Source: JAWKTM01 sp041399085
GTDB taxonomy: Bacteria; Planctomycetota; Planctomycetia; Pirellulales; Pirellulaceae
DNA: 64,000 bases
Assembly (NCBI GenBank): GCA_041399085.1
Contig: JAWKTM010000032.1
Span: 1 to 64,000 of the forward strand
Reading direction: 5' to 3'
Part shown: positions 9,118 through 17,755 of the stretch, in pieces
Layout: every line of letters begins with the position of its first letter
Numbering within the stretch: the first letter of the stretch is position 1
Translations under genes and position numbers: made by a program
The notes under the pieces: model-generated
Seen by the model: only the letters and a program-made list of their open reading frames with translations
Told to the model about the DNA's origin: nothing
Databases searched by the model: none

Positions 9118-10699
9118 GCAGCACACCCTGCGTGGACATTGCGATCCTTGGAGCTGGCTTCGCGGGCAGCATCCTAGCGATGGCGTTAGCTCGCCAGGGC
9201 CGATCCGTATGCTCATCGAACGTGGTCGGCACCCGCGATTTGCCATTGGCGAGTCGTCCACGCCTTTGGCGGATCGGGCATTGGAACGAATCGCGGATCG
9301 CTACGACTTGCCGCAACTGAATTCACTGGCCACCTACGGACGATGGAAGGCAAGCGTACCTCTGCTGACGTGCGGGGCAAAGCGAGGGTTTTCCTATTTC
9401 TACCACCAACCGCACGAGTTCTTCACAACAGACAATCGGCATTTCCGAGAATTATTGGTTGCCGCCAATCGAGACTTAGACAACGCGGACACGCACTGGC
9501 TCCGATCGGATGTTGATACATATTTGGTTCAACAGGCCCGTGATATGGGTGTGTCGTATTATGACGACACCGATTTAGAGCCACATTATGAAATGGATGA
9601 GCCGGTTGGGTATTTCTCACTTAGCGGGACGTGTTCCGGCCGACCATTGACATTGCAGTCTCGATTTCTCATTGTCGCCACGGGAAGCCCCGTACCGAAC
9701 GACTGGCGATTGCCACCTCCCAACTTCGGTTATGGCCCCCGGTGCTTTCGCACAAACACCCGTGCGATATTCGCCCATTTTACGAATGTGCGACCTTGGC
9801 GCGACATCTTGGACGAACAACGGATCGATTGTTCGGATCATCCATTCGACTGCGATCAATCGGCCTTGCACCACGTCTTTCCCGGCGGTTGGATGTGGCA
9901 GCTTCGCTTCGACGACGGAACCACGAGCGCCGGTTTTGCGATCGACAATCTGGACGGTTCAATGCCCGGAGCTCCAACCGACGCGAAAGGGAACAACCAA
10001 GCGGTCAAACACCTCACACCGGAAGAAGAGTGGCACTATTGGCTGTCACGACTACCGAGCGTGCGGCGGCAATTGGAGCAAACAAGTGTGGTGCGTCCGG
10101 CAGACGGCATTAGACGCGTAAGCCGACTGCAGCGAGCCTGCGTCCCGTCGAAGGCGAAACAATCGACCCCTGGGCGCTCAGTCTACGCTTGGGCGCCGCT
10201 GCCCGCGGCGTTGGGATTTGCGGATCCCTTGCACAGCACGGGTATCGCTCACACACTGTTCAACGTGGAACGATTGCTCGAAGTGCTCGACGTCATGGAC
10301 GACCCGTCCGCGCTTAAGGACGCATTGCAAGAATATTTTCGCCGTCTGGCATGCGAAGTGGATCTGCTGGATCGGATGATTAGCTTGGCGTATCGCCAGA
10401 CGCACGACTTCGAAGCTTTCGCCACGGCGACAATGCCCTATTTCGCCGCCGCCACGAGTTGCGAATTGCGAGCCCCGACGAGCCTCGCTTCACCTTCATC
10501 GCCAGACGCATTTTTATTAGCTGACGACGCGAAGTTCCTTGCCGCGCTGGAAGCAATCGAAAGTGTTGCGAATTCCGCCTCGAACCTCGATCCCTGCCCC
10601 ACACAGACGGTCGCCGATCTCCTCGCCCCTTTCAATCAAGTCGGCTTATTCAGTCCCAAGACACCAAACATGTACCGTTATACGGCAACGAAGGGCTAG
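9114..10699 (+). CDS. FAD-dependent halogenase-like oxidoreductase, one frameshift
   Basis: Flavoprotein of the tryptophan halogenase/geranylgeranyl reductase fold, about 528 residues after repair. The FAD motif GAGFAG is at residues 13-18. The frame breaks at about 9207-9209: upstream reads ALARQGRSV and the continuation MLIERGRHPRFAIGES is in another frame, consistent with one lost base. Further family marks are GESSTP, KRGFSYFYH, and GGWMWQL near residue 257, a variant of the GWxWxI signature that characterises flavin-dependent halogenases. A partner flavin reductase is not in the window. Starts with ATG overlapping the radical SAM stop (ATGA). Chlorination or bromination of a small molecule or peptide is a hypothesis; a non-halogenating oxidase cannot be excluded. 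Confidence 0.75.
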
Positions 10700-10771
10700 A
10701 AAACTGCGTTGTAGAGGGAATGGGTTGCCCGAGCATCTATACAGCGGCTACGGAAGTGTAGCGTACAATGC

Positions 10772-12286
10772 TTACTCGTATAAACTGCTCGACTCCATAA
10801 CTAGAGGCAATTGATAGTCTTTTCCAGTGCGAATGTGTCCCTGCTTGGCGATTGCAAGTAGTTCTGCTCGCTTTCCTAGCCGACGAGCGACTTCGGTGAA
10901 AGAGATCCGCTTCAATACGTCCACGGTAATCGGGCGTTTTGAATCAATAAAAACAAGCGACTTCAAGAATTCCTGCGTCGGTTGTGAGTTCAACAACTGC
11001 TGCAGCAAGACAGCCTCGTGTTGGGTTTGGCACGGGATCGCATAGCACGTATCGTCTACCATGACCGGACGATTGTCGATTGGCGGAACGACGACAAAAC
11101 GAAAAGACTTATACAAGCCGGAGATTGCGACCTTCCAAGGCGCAAATGAGTAAGGTCCAACTCCGAATACGGAAAAACGCGGGCGTTTCTGATAAATGGA
11201 GCTCTTTCGACTGTCCAACACTTCGCCGTGTTTACCAAGGTAACTCCATGTCTTGGGAGCCCTATCCCGTATCAAGGAGGTATCGCTGTTGGCCATTGTT
11301 TGCGTAACCAACACGGCCTTACGCACCGTATTTCGCGAGTTCCCCAGGTCAGAAGATTTCAGTAGCGGAAACACGTACTCGTCTTCGATGTCGACAACGT
11401 CGCCGTAGCCATTTATCAGTCGGCCTCCATCTTGGTGGAACTCCATGACTTTGGCTGCGTCATGTTTGACTCCAGATCGCCAAACATACATTGGTGATCC
11501 GCCATCAATATCCCTATACTCTGAATAAGCTTCAGTGTCCGCTACTAGTTGTCCGTCAACGAACCCAAACCGAGTCTTGTTTTCGTCAATCTCCAGTGTT
11601 GAATGGATTGTCGCGGTTCGATCGCTCGTGATATTCCCCGCAGCAAAGAATAGACACGCATCCACGGCGACATCAAAGTGGGCTTTAGCGTCGATCCGAA
11701 ACAAGCTCGCATCTTCACGACCACCGTCCGTTTTCCAAAAATGGCGCAACACCTTTCTGGCGGTCATGGTCTTGCACAACATCGCCAGCGCCCCGTCGCG
11801 CGGTAAGGCTTCCATAAGCCGAATCAACATCCATTCGGCAATATCGAAGTTGGATTTTCCGGTTCGTGCGTCGTACCCTTTGAGACGTTGAAAATTTGAC
11901 TTCTCCGGCAGGTTGCTACTTCCCAGTTGTCCCAACGTCGAGTTGGTAACCCACGGTGGGTTGCCAATCACCAAGACGCGCGACCGATTGGCCATCGCGA
12001 GATTTCTTACCCAGTTCTCCGAGAAGAAGTCCCGCTGATGCACTTCCACGCCACGAGGAACCAGCAGCTTGGATGCCTGCGACACATAATCGGGATTAAT
12101 CTCGTAACCAACGTAGTGTGTTCGCCGGCCCCAATGATCCGCGGCAACGTGAAGAAATGTGCCAACACCAGCCGTCGGTTCAATTACTGCTTCGGGGCGG
12201 CCGTATAGTTGGTCGATTAGCGAGACGACCTTGGTCGCAAGTGACTCGGGAGTTTGAAAGTCACCGAACTCTTTCTTCCTGGTCAT
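10772..12286 (-). CDS. Type II-like DNA adenine methyltransferase with specificity domain
   Basis: A 504-residue N6-adenine methyltransferase, gamma-class order. Motif I is EPTAGVGTFL (residues 36-45) for S-adenosylmethionine binding and the catalytic motif IV is NPPW (109-112). The C-terminal half (about 320-490) resembles TaqI/Eco57I-type target recognition regions. Start ATG at 12286 overlaps the stop of the endonuclease gene by 4 nt (ATGA). The DNA is visibly more AT-rich than its surroundings, in keeping with horizontal transfer. Its role is to protect the host site recognised by the adjacent nuclease. Confidence 0.85.
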   Translation of the reverse strand: MTRKKEFGDFQTPESLATKVVSLIDQLYGRPEAVIEPTAGVGTFLHVAADHWGRRTHYVGYEINPDYVSQASKLLVPRGVEVHQRDFFSENWVRNLAMANRSRVLVIGNPPWVTNSTLGQLGSSNLPEKSNFQRLKGYDARTGKSNFDIAEWMLIRLMEALPRDGALAMLCKTMTARKVLRHFWKTDGGREDASLFRIDAKAHFDVAVDACLFFAAGNITSDRTATIHSTLEIDENKTRFGFVDGQLVADTEAYSEYRDIDGGSPMYVWRSGVKHDAAKVMEFHQDGGRLINGYGDVVDIEDEYVFPLLKSSDLGNSRNTVRKAVLVTQTMANSDTSLIRDRAPKTWSYLGKHGEVLDSRKSSIYQKRPRFSVFGVGPYSFAPWKVAISGLYKSFRFVVVPPIDNRPVMVDDTCYAIPCQTQHEAVLLQQLLNSQPTQEFLKSLVFIDSKRPITVDVLKRISFTEVARRLGKRAELLAIAKQGHIRTGKDYQLPLVMESSSLYE

Positions 12287-12906
12287 AGATTCTCAATTCC
12301 TTGCACGGTCCCCGCAGTTTGAATTACACGCCGATATTGCAGCCGCCACTGAAGGGCATTAGAAATTGTCAAGTATCCAATGCTAGGAGGGGTGGCCAGC
12401 ACCTCTTCGGCAAGGGACATCGCTTGAATATCGTCCAGTGGCAGCGACCTTTCGGCAAAGAACGCGAGTATATCGTCGACGTTCCCTTGATTCTCGATGA
12501 TCTGTAATAATCCCGAAGTTGTCTGGAAGTCCGCTGTCTTTTCGCGACTGACGAAGATCGTATGCAATATATTCAGGCGACCAGTCCGAGTCAGGTCGTC
12601 ATCGGTCTTCTCGTAAACGAAAACAAGCAGATGGTATCCCAATCCATAAATTTTCTGCCTGGCTGAGTCGAACGGGCAGGAGGATTGCGGTTGACGTATG
12701 CTGGTAACCTTAAGGTCGACTTCAAGCTCTGGAAAATCAATTCCCTTGGCCGACGACCCAATTGCATACGAATATTTTGTACGAAGACTTGCTTGAAACT
12801 TGTGTTCAAGATACGTCCCGACTGCCTTACCGTCTGTGACGCCATACATGGACGGCTCGGGATGTGAGGATTCGACCGCGGCAAACGCGCGAGCCTCGGT
12901 TTTCAA
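12283..12906 (-). CDS. Probable PD-(D/E)XK restriction endonuclease
   Basis: A 207-residue protein directly upstream of, and 4-nt overlapping, the DNA methyltransferase gene. The segment GIDFPELEVDLKVTS (residues 55-69) fits a PD-(D/E)XK nuclease core with D57 and D64-L65-K66 as metal-binding and catalytic residues, preceded by GTYLEHKFQ, a helix often seen before the core. The longest frame begins with TTG at 12906 without a clear ribosome binding site; an internal ATG (the Met of MYGVTDGKAVG, about residue 20) is an alternative. Function is inferred from gene order and the core motif; the recognition site is unknown. Confidence 0.72.
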   Translation of the reverse strand: MKTEARAFAAVESSHPEPSMYGVTDGKAVGTYLEHKFQASLRTKYSYAIGSSAKGIDFPELEVDLKVTSIRQPQSSCPFDSARQKIYGLGYHLLVFVYEKTDDDLTRTGRLNILHTIFVSREKTADFQTTSGLLQIIENQGNVDDILAFFAERSLPLDDIQAMSLAEEVLATPPSIGYLTISNALQWRLQYRRVIQTAGTVQGIENL

Positions 12907-13028
12907 AAGGGAATTGTCAGACGCTTGGGCATGGCAGGTTTTGGAAAGTTGGAGTGACGGGACACGATGAGGCGTGTGGCTCCCGATAACAAAAACCGGT
13001 TCGTGGGAGCTGCGATAAGGAATAGCGG

Positions 13029-14078
13029 CTAGGTCAGCTCGTATACTTCACGGATGATCGCAGGAGTTCCTCGAGTAACTTGCATGCGATGTTGTTCGGG
13101 TTCGATGATGATGGAGAAGACGGTTTGCCAGAATCCGAAGCGAGGATCGTCGTTCATGTGTCGGCAGATCGAGTGGGGGTGATCTTGATGGTCTCTCAGC
13201 ATGGCTTGCACATCCTCCACCGTGACTCGATCTCCCGCGGCTGTGAGAAGTTGGTCGATGCGACGTTGCCGGGCGTGCGATTGGATGAGCTCGGGGAATT
13301 GTTCGTTGTATTTCGTGATCTCGGGGTGATGGCAATGATTGGTATGTGTGAGACGGCCCTGGCCATCGTCTCGCAAAAGACGCACGTCGTCGATTGTGAC
13401 TTCCAGGTCCGCCGGACCTTGAGGCGTGGTTAACACAATGTTGGCGGGAATCGCTCGCGTGGCCGAGGCGACGCGTTGATAAGCTTCGTCCAGCGAAGTG
13501 GATTCAAAGATTCCGCGGAGCGTGAAGTAGTGCGGCACGCCGACTCCGCGCACCGGTGCGGGCAACGTGTTCACACAGGCGCCGATGCCGGCGGAGTTGA
13601 ATCCCATGTAGGCGATGAGACCTGCCTGTGTGAGACTCATATAGGCCGGCAAGTCGCTCGGGCGGCGAATGAGAACGATGGTAAAGGCATCCAAAGCTGG
13701 ATCGGCGTCCCAGTTCTGAGCCACCAATCGCCCGGCACGTAGGGGGCGATCCAACGACAGCGCCGTGCAGCCAGCATCCTCATCGGGTTGCAGTTGGTTG
13801 CGAACTTGCAGCAACATCAAGTCGTCGAGCGACACGCGGGCCGCTTCGCTCATGCCGCGAAGCTCTTCCAGCATGTGCGGGGCGTAGTGATCGACATAAG
13901 CGGCGCTGTCCCTCGCAACTTGAACGGCTCGCTCGCGCGAGATTCGCACCGAGCGATGGATGTGCTCCATCGCGGAAGCGCAGAATCCGCGGATTTCATC
14001 GCCGGCCGCTTCGCCAATTTGATGTCCCATTTGGCGTGGCGTTCCAGCCACATCGACGACTCGATAGCGAGCATTCAT
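13029..14078 (-). CDS. C45-family peptidase / acyltransferase-like Ntn hydrolase
   Basis: A 349-residue protein of the C45 (acyl-CoA:6-aminopenicillanate acyltransferase-like) family, which hydrolyses amide bonds using an N-terminal cysteine nucleophile exposed by self-cleavage. The likely nucleophile is C104 in EDAGCTALSL, preceded by the family's helical LEELRGMSEAARVSLDDLMLLQVRN region. Further conserved features are the NWD segment (about 123) and GFNSAGIGACVNTL (about 160-173). Start ATG at 14078 with CCGGAG upstream. No signal peptide is obvious. It is separated from the HtrA run upstream by about 160 bp. Substrate unknown. Confidence 0.8.
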   Translation of the reverse strand: MNARYRVVDVAGTPRQMGHQIGEAAGDEIRGFCASAMEHIHRSVRISRERAVQVARDSAAYVDHYAPHMLEELRGMSEAARVSLDDLMLLQVRNQLQPDEDAGCTALSLDRPLRAGRLVAQNWDADPALDAFTIVLIRRPSDLPAYMSLTQAGLIAYMGFNSAGIGACVNTLPAPVRGVGVPHYFTLRGIFESTSLDEAYQRVASATRAIPANIVLTTPQGPADLEVTIDDVRLLRDDGQGRLTHTNHCHHPEITKYNEQFPELIQSHARQRRIDQLLTAAGDRVTVEDVQAMLRDHQDHPHSICRHMNDDPRFGFWQTVFSIIIEPEQHRMQVTRGTPAIIREVYELT

Positions 14079-14240
14079 CAAGTAAACTCCGGGAAAATGC
14101 GAGTCGGAAACGAACTGGCCGAGTCGGAGCGTCGCGGGACAACATCCACCGCGAAGGCGCGCAACGCCAACGCACTAACGCGGCCGGCTGGCCCATTCTA
14201 CACGGTGTTGGTGTGAAGCTCGCGCGGCGATTTCCGATCC

Positions 14241-14600
14241 TTAGCGGCGGCGCTCCCGCTTAGCTCGGCTTCGCTCGGCGGCCGGTTTGGTAAAGAATCC
14301 GAGCAAGTGCAGCAAACCGGCCAGCGCCAGAATCGGGCCGATGACCACAATCAGCCGAGGCCGCCAAGCCAGCAGCGCCACGGCCAGCAGCACGAACCCC
14401 AATGCCACGGGTGAAATGCGGGCGAACAGACGAGCCAACTGTGGCCAAGCCAGCCAAACGGCCGCCAGCACGAACCCGACGCGGATGCACGCGCCGATGA
14501 ACATTTCGAACGTTCCGACCGCGTTGTTTTGAGTGAAAAAGAGAGTCGCGCCCGCGACCAGCAACAGTAGCGAAGCCACGCCTAGCAAATGACGATGCAT
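14241..14600 (-). CDS. Small integral membrane protein
   Basis: A 119-residue hydrophobic protein with about four predicted membrane segments (about 4-22, 30-53, 63-80, 84-103) and a basic C-terminal tail ending in KRERRR. No family recognised. The ATG at 14600 lies 8 bp after the stop of the 675-residue HtrA-like gene, so it is probably the last gene of that operon. Function unknown; membrane partner of the HtrA-like proteins is a guess based on position. Confidence 0.65.
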   Translation of the reverse strand: MHRHLLGVASLLLLVAGATLFFTQNNAVGTFEMFIGACIRVGFVLAAVWLAWPQLARLFARISPVALGFVLLAVALLAWRPRLIVVIGPILALAGLLHLLGFFTKPAAERSRAKRERRR

Positions 14601-14608
14601 GCCGTTGA

Positions 14609-16636
14609 CTATAGTCGATCGAGCGAATCGAACCAGCGCAGCAGGTCACCCAACTCGCTGGAACTTAGATCGCGCGAGTCGCCGTCGATCGTTTTGGCTT
14701 CGACGGGAAACTTCATTTCCCGCAATCGCTCGACCGTTTTCTCGATCAACGGAGCGGCCTTCGAGCCGGTGGGAGCCACGCTGTAGATCATCAGCCGATT
14801 GATCGGATCGTTATCGGGAACGGGCGCCAAACGCGGCACGGCGGAATCGACGACTGCCAGACCTCGCACCAACTCGGGTTGCGTGAAGGCCAACAGATAG
14901 GCCATCGCCGCGCCGGCTTGATAGCCATGCACCATCACGCGTGATCGGTCGATGTTGTAACGGTCCAGCGTCGCTTCGATCGTCTTGCGTAGGAAATCGA
15001 CTTCGGTCGGCGTCCATCGTGCTGGATCGGCCGACTGTGGCGCGAGCACGATAAAATGATCGCGCTCGGCGTGAACCTTCCAGCGGCCTTCCAGGGTCTC
15101 AGGTTTGTAGCCGCCAGCCGGATGAATCCAGACGACCAAGCCATGAGGCAGATCGGCGCGATAGTTCTCGGGCACGAAGGCCACGCAGTCGTTCTTTTCT
15201 TCCGGGATCTTGATGTCGATCAAACCGGTCTTAGGCTGCTCGCCCTCGACGGCTGGCAACTCAGGCACGGCCGGTGGCAACTCGCCCGGTGTTTCCGCGG
15301 ACAAGGTCGCCAGCTTCAGCTCGATTGGCTTCGTTTCTTCCCCGCGTCGGATCGTGAGTTGCACGGGCTCGTCGCGCGACTGGGTCACGAGCCGCTCGAT
15401 CAAAGCCGCTCGATCGGCTACGGCCTCGCCAGCCACGGCCGTGATGACATCACCGGGCTCGACGCCCGCTTCGATCGCCGGAGATTCGGGAAACAAGTAC
15501 CTGACCGGAACACCGCCCGCTTCCGGCACGGGACCTCGCATCGGCAGCAGACCGAGCCACGGATGCTCATAGGGATCGATATGATCGGTCAGCGTCACGT
15601 CGAAGTCGAGCTGCTGATCGCCCCGCTTAACCGTTAGCTTCACGACATCGCCGGCGTACAGAGGCCCGAGCGCATGTTTCAGTTGTGCCTGGCGATCGAT
15701 CGCCCGATCATTGGCCGCCAGGATCACATCTTTCGCTCGCAGGCCCGCTTCATAGGCCGGCGAATTTGCCTGTGAGACGGCAATCTCGGCGGGGTCGGCG
15801 TAGAGATTGTTTCCCTTGAGCCGCACGCCCAGCAAACCGGGTTGGAGCGATTCGCCTTGTTTCAGCTTTTCCAAATGAGTCAATAAGCCCACGACGGGAA
15901 CGGCGAACCCGATTCCCGAATCGTACCACTCGGCGCCAGCCACTTCGGCCGGCTGGCCGTGTGCGCCGTCGCCACCTTGGGGAGACATCGGCACCAGGAT
16001 TCCGAGCACGCGTCCGCGAATGTCAATCAACGGACCGCCATAATTGCTGGGCGAAACGCGGGCATCGGTTTGGATCGCCTTGCCCCAAATGCGATCCAAG
16101 GCGCTGAGAATGCCGACCGACATGTTGGGGCGTTGCGGGTCGAACGTGCGACCGACGGCGAGCGACCATTGGCCGACGATCATTTCTTGTGGGTCGACGA
16201 ATTCGGGTACCGGCAGCTTTTCCTCGGTGTTGACCTTCAAAAGCACCAACATGCGGCTGTTGTCGCGAGCCACGATCTCCGCGGCGGCTCGCTTGCCGCT
16301 GGGCAACGAGACGAGGATCGATGACGGCTGCTGGATGAAGTTGAACGCGCTCGACAACACGAAGCCGTCTTCCGAAACGACCGTGCCAGTCGTCGGACCG
16401 GCCGCGATTGCTTGCTCGCCGACTCGTTCCAGGCCGCCGAAGGTTTCGATACGCACGACGGACGGAGCGATGGTCGCGACCGCCGTTTTCATCGCCTGCT
16501 CTTCCGCCAGGCGAATTTCATCGGCTGATTGTTGAGCTTGCGCCGTCGTGGCGACAAGTGCCGCCGCGCAAGTGCCGATTGCGATCAGACGGAAGCGGAA
16601 TCCAAGTTTGGCTGTGGTTCGCACGGGCAATCTCAC
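14609..16636 (-). CDS. Exported HtrA-like double-PDZ protein with inactive protease and hydrolase domains
   Basis: A 675-residue exported protein: signal peptide (about 1-35, ending AQAQ), trypsin-like domain (about 50-255), two PDZ domains (about 265-352 and 358-445), Pro-rich linker, and an alpha/beta-hydrolase-like domain (about 470-675). Both enzymatic sites look dead. Against the intact HtrA at 17756-19642 the histidine is replaced by F98, the aspartate by M129, and the serine by Y199 (SPSNYGGPL instead of PGNSGGPL). In the hydrolase domain the nucleophile elbow reads GYQAG (571-575), with Gln for Ser. GTG start at 16636, one base after the upstream stop. Probably a binding or regulatory scaffold in the periplasm (inference). 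Confidence 0.82.
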   Translation of the reverse strand: MRLPVRTTAKLGFRFRLIAIGTCAAALVATTAQAQQSADEIRLAEEQAMKTAVATIAPSVVRIETFGGLERVGEQAIAAGPTTGTVVSEDGFVLSSAFNFIQQPSSILVSLPSGKRAAAEIVARDNSRMLVLLKVNTEEKLPVPEFVDPQEMIVGQWSLAVGRTFDPQRPNMSVGILSALDRIWGKAIQTDARVSPSNYGGPLIDIRGRVLGILVPMSPQGGDGAHGQPAEVAGAEWYDSGIGFAVPVVGLLTHLEKLKQGESLQPGLLGVRLKGNNLYADPAEIAVSQANSPAYEAGLRAKDVILAANDRAIDRQAQLKHALGPLYAGDVVKLTVKRGDQQLDFDVTLTDHIDPYEHPWLGLLPMRGPVPEAGGVPVRYLFPESPAIEAGVEPGDVITAVAGEAVADRAALIERLVTQSRDEPVQLTIRRGEETKPIELKLATLSAETPGELPPAVPELPAVEGEQPKTGLIDIKIPEEKNDCVAFVPENYRADLPHGLVVWIHPAGGYKPETLEGRWKVHAERDHFIVLAPQSADPARWTPTEVDFLRKTIEATLDRYNIDRSRVMVHGYQAGAAMAYLLAFTQPELVRGLAVVDSAVPRLAPVPDNDPINRLMIYSVAPTGSKAAPLIEKTVERLREMKFPVEAKTIDGDSRDLSSSELGDLLRWFDSLDRL

Positions 16637-16637
16637 G

Positions 16638-17750
16638 TTAAGGCAGCAGTTCCACTTCGAGTAATTCTTTGTCGCGTTCGACGATCAGTCGCACGGGATC
16701 AAGCCGGTCGATATACGAGAGCTCGTCGCGGAGTGTGTCGCTGGACGTCGCTACTCGATCGTTCACAAACAGAATCAGATCGTCGGGTCGCAGGCCGGCT
16801 TTCTCGGCGGACGACGTCGGCAACACCGAATCGACGAACGGCGGTGTCTTCGACAAAACATTGGGCAAGAGTACGATGCCGAGCGTCGCCAAGCTGTGGG
16901 CATCCGTCGGCTTCTTGAGCGAATCGTCCTCGCTGCGCGGGCGGAAGCGACCGGCGATAATGTCATCGACCGAACCCACCAACTCGCCGATCGGGACCGC
17001 GTAGTTCAACCATGTGTCGTTCAGCGAGTTCTTCAGTTCCTTGCCAAGCATGCCGACCAAGCGACCTTGGCCGTCCGTCGCCGCGCCGCCGGCCGCGCCA
17101 GGATTGTTGGTAATCGCGTCGACCACGTAGACCGGGCCCTTGTAGTTGGTGGCGAATGCTCCGCGACGTGCGGCCAAGTCAGTCTTCACGGCCACGCTGC
17201 CATGCAGCACGCTTACCGGCTCGTTACCAGTGGCCACGCCAAACAGATTGCTAAACGTGAGCACTCGATCGCCGGCTTCCAACTCAACGGCGTCATGGAG
17301 ATTGAAAAACGCGACTTGCTCGGCGGGAACCTTTAGCACCGCGATTTCAAGCCGCGGATCCGTGCCTACCAATTCGGCTTGAAACTTCCGGCCGTCATCC
17401 AGCGACACCGTGATGAACTCGGTATCGAGCACGTAACTCCAGACGGTCAGCACGTGCCCTTCGGCCGAAATGAGAAAGCCACTTTGATAAGCCTCCAAGC
17501 CCGCGAATCCGCCCGCGCCGTAAATCTTCACAATCTTTGGCTGCACCGCGTCGACGACGTCGGCGAAAGACGTTTGGGCAGCGACACGATCAGGGCGAAC
17601 AACTGCCAGCGACAGCGCCGCCAACAACATGCAAAGCGCCCATCGCGAGAAGAGTCGCGGGATTCGTCGTTCTTGTCTCACTTGTCGCTCGCTTCCAATC
17701 TGGCAGCTAGGAAAACGCAATTCATGTTGCAGTCGCCAATCGCTTGTCAT
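16638..17750 (-). CDS. HtrA-like PDZ protein with degenerate catalytic triad
   Basis: A 370-residue exported protein with a trypsin-like domain (about 63-280) and one C-terminal PDZ domain (about 285-370). Alignment by eye with the neighbouring intact HtrA gives S105 for the catalytic His, E135 for Asp, and A220 for Ser (PGAAGGAA instead of PGNSGGPL), so it should not be a protease. The ATG at 17750 lies 5 bp after the stop of the intact HtrA gene, but leaves a long N-region before the hydrophobic core (about 37-52). A GTG at 17681 would give a normal signal peptide and is a credible alternative. One base separates its stop from the next gene. Confidence 0.8.
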   Translation of the reverse strand: MTSDWRLQHELRFPSCQIGSERQVRQERRIPRLFSRWALCMLLAALSLAVVRPDRVAAQTSFADVVDAVQPKIVKIYGAGGFAGLEAYQSGFLISAEGHVLTVWSYVLDTEFITVSLDDGRKFQAELVGTDPRLEIAVLKVPAEQVAFFNLHDAVELEAGDRVLTFSNLFGVATGNEPVSVLHGSVAVKTDLAARRGAFATNYKGPVYVVDAITNNPGAAGGAATDGQGRLVGMLGKELKNSLNDTWLNYAVPIGELVGSVDDIIAGRFRPRSEDDSLKKPTDAHSLATLGIVLLPNVLSKTPPFVDSVLPTSSAEKAGLRPDDLILFVNDRVATSSDTLRDELSYIDRLDPVRLIVERDKELLEVELLP

Positions 17751-17755
17751 CCGAA

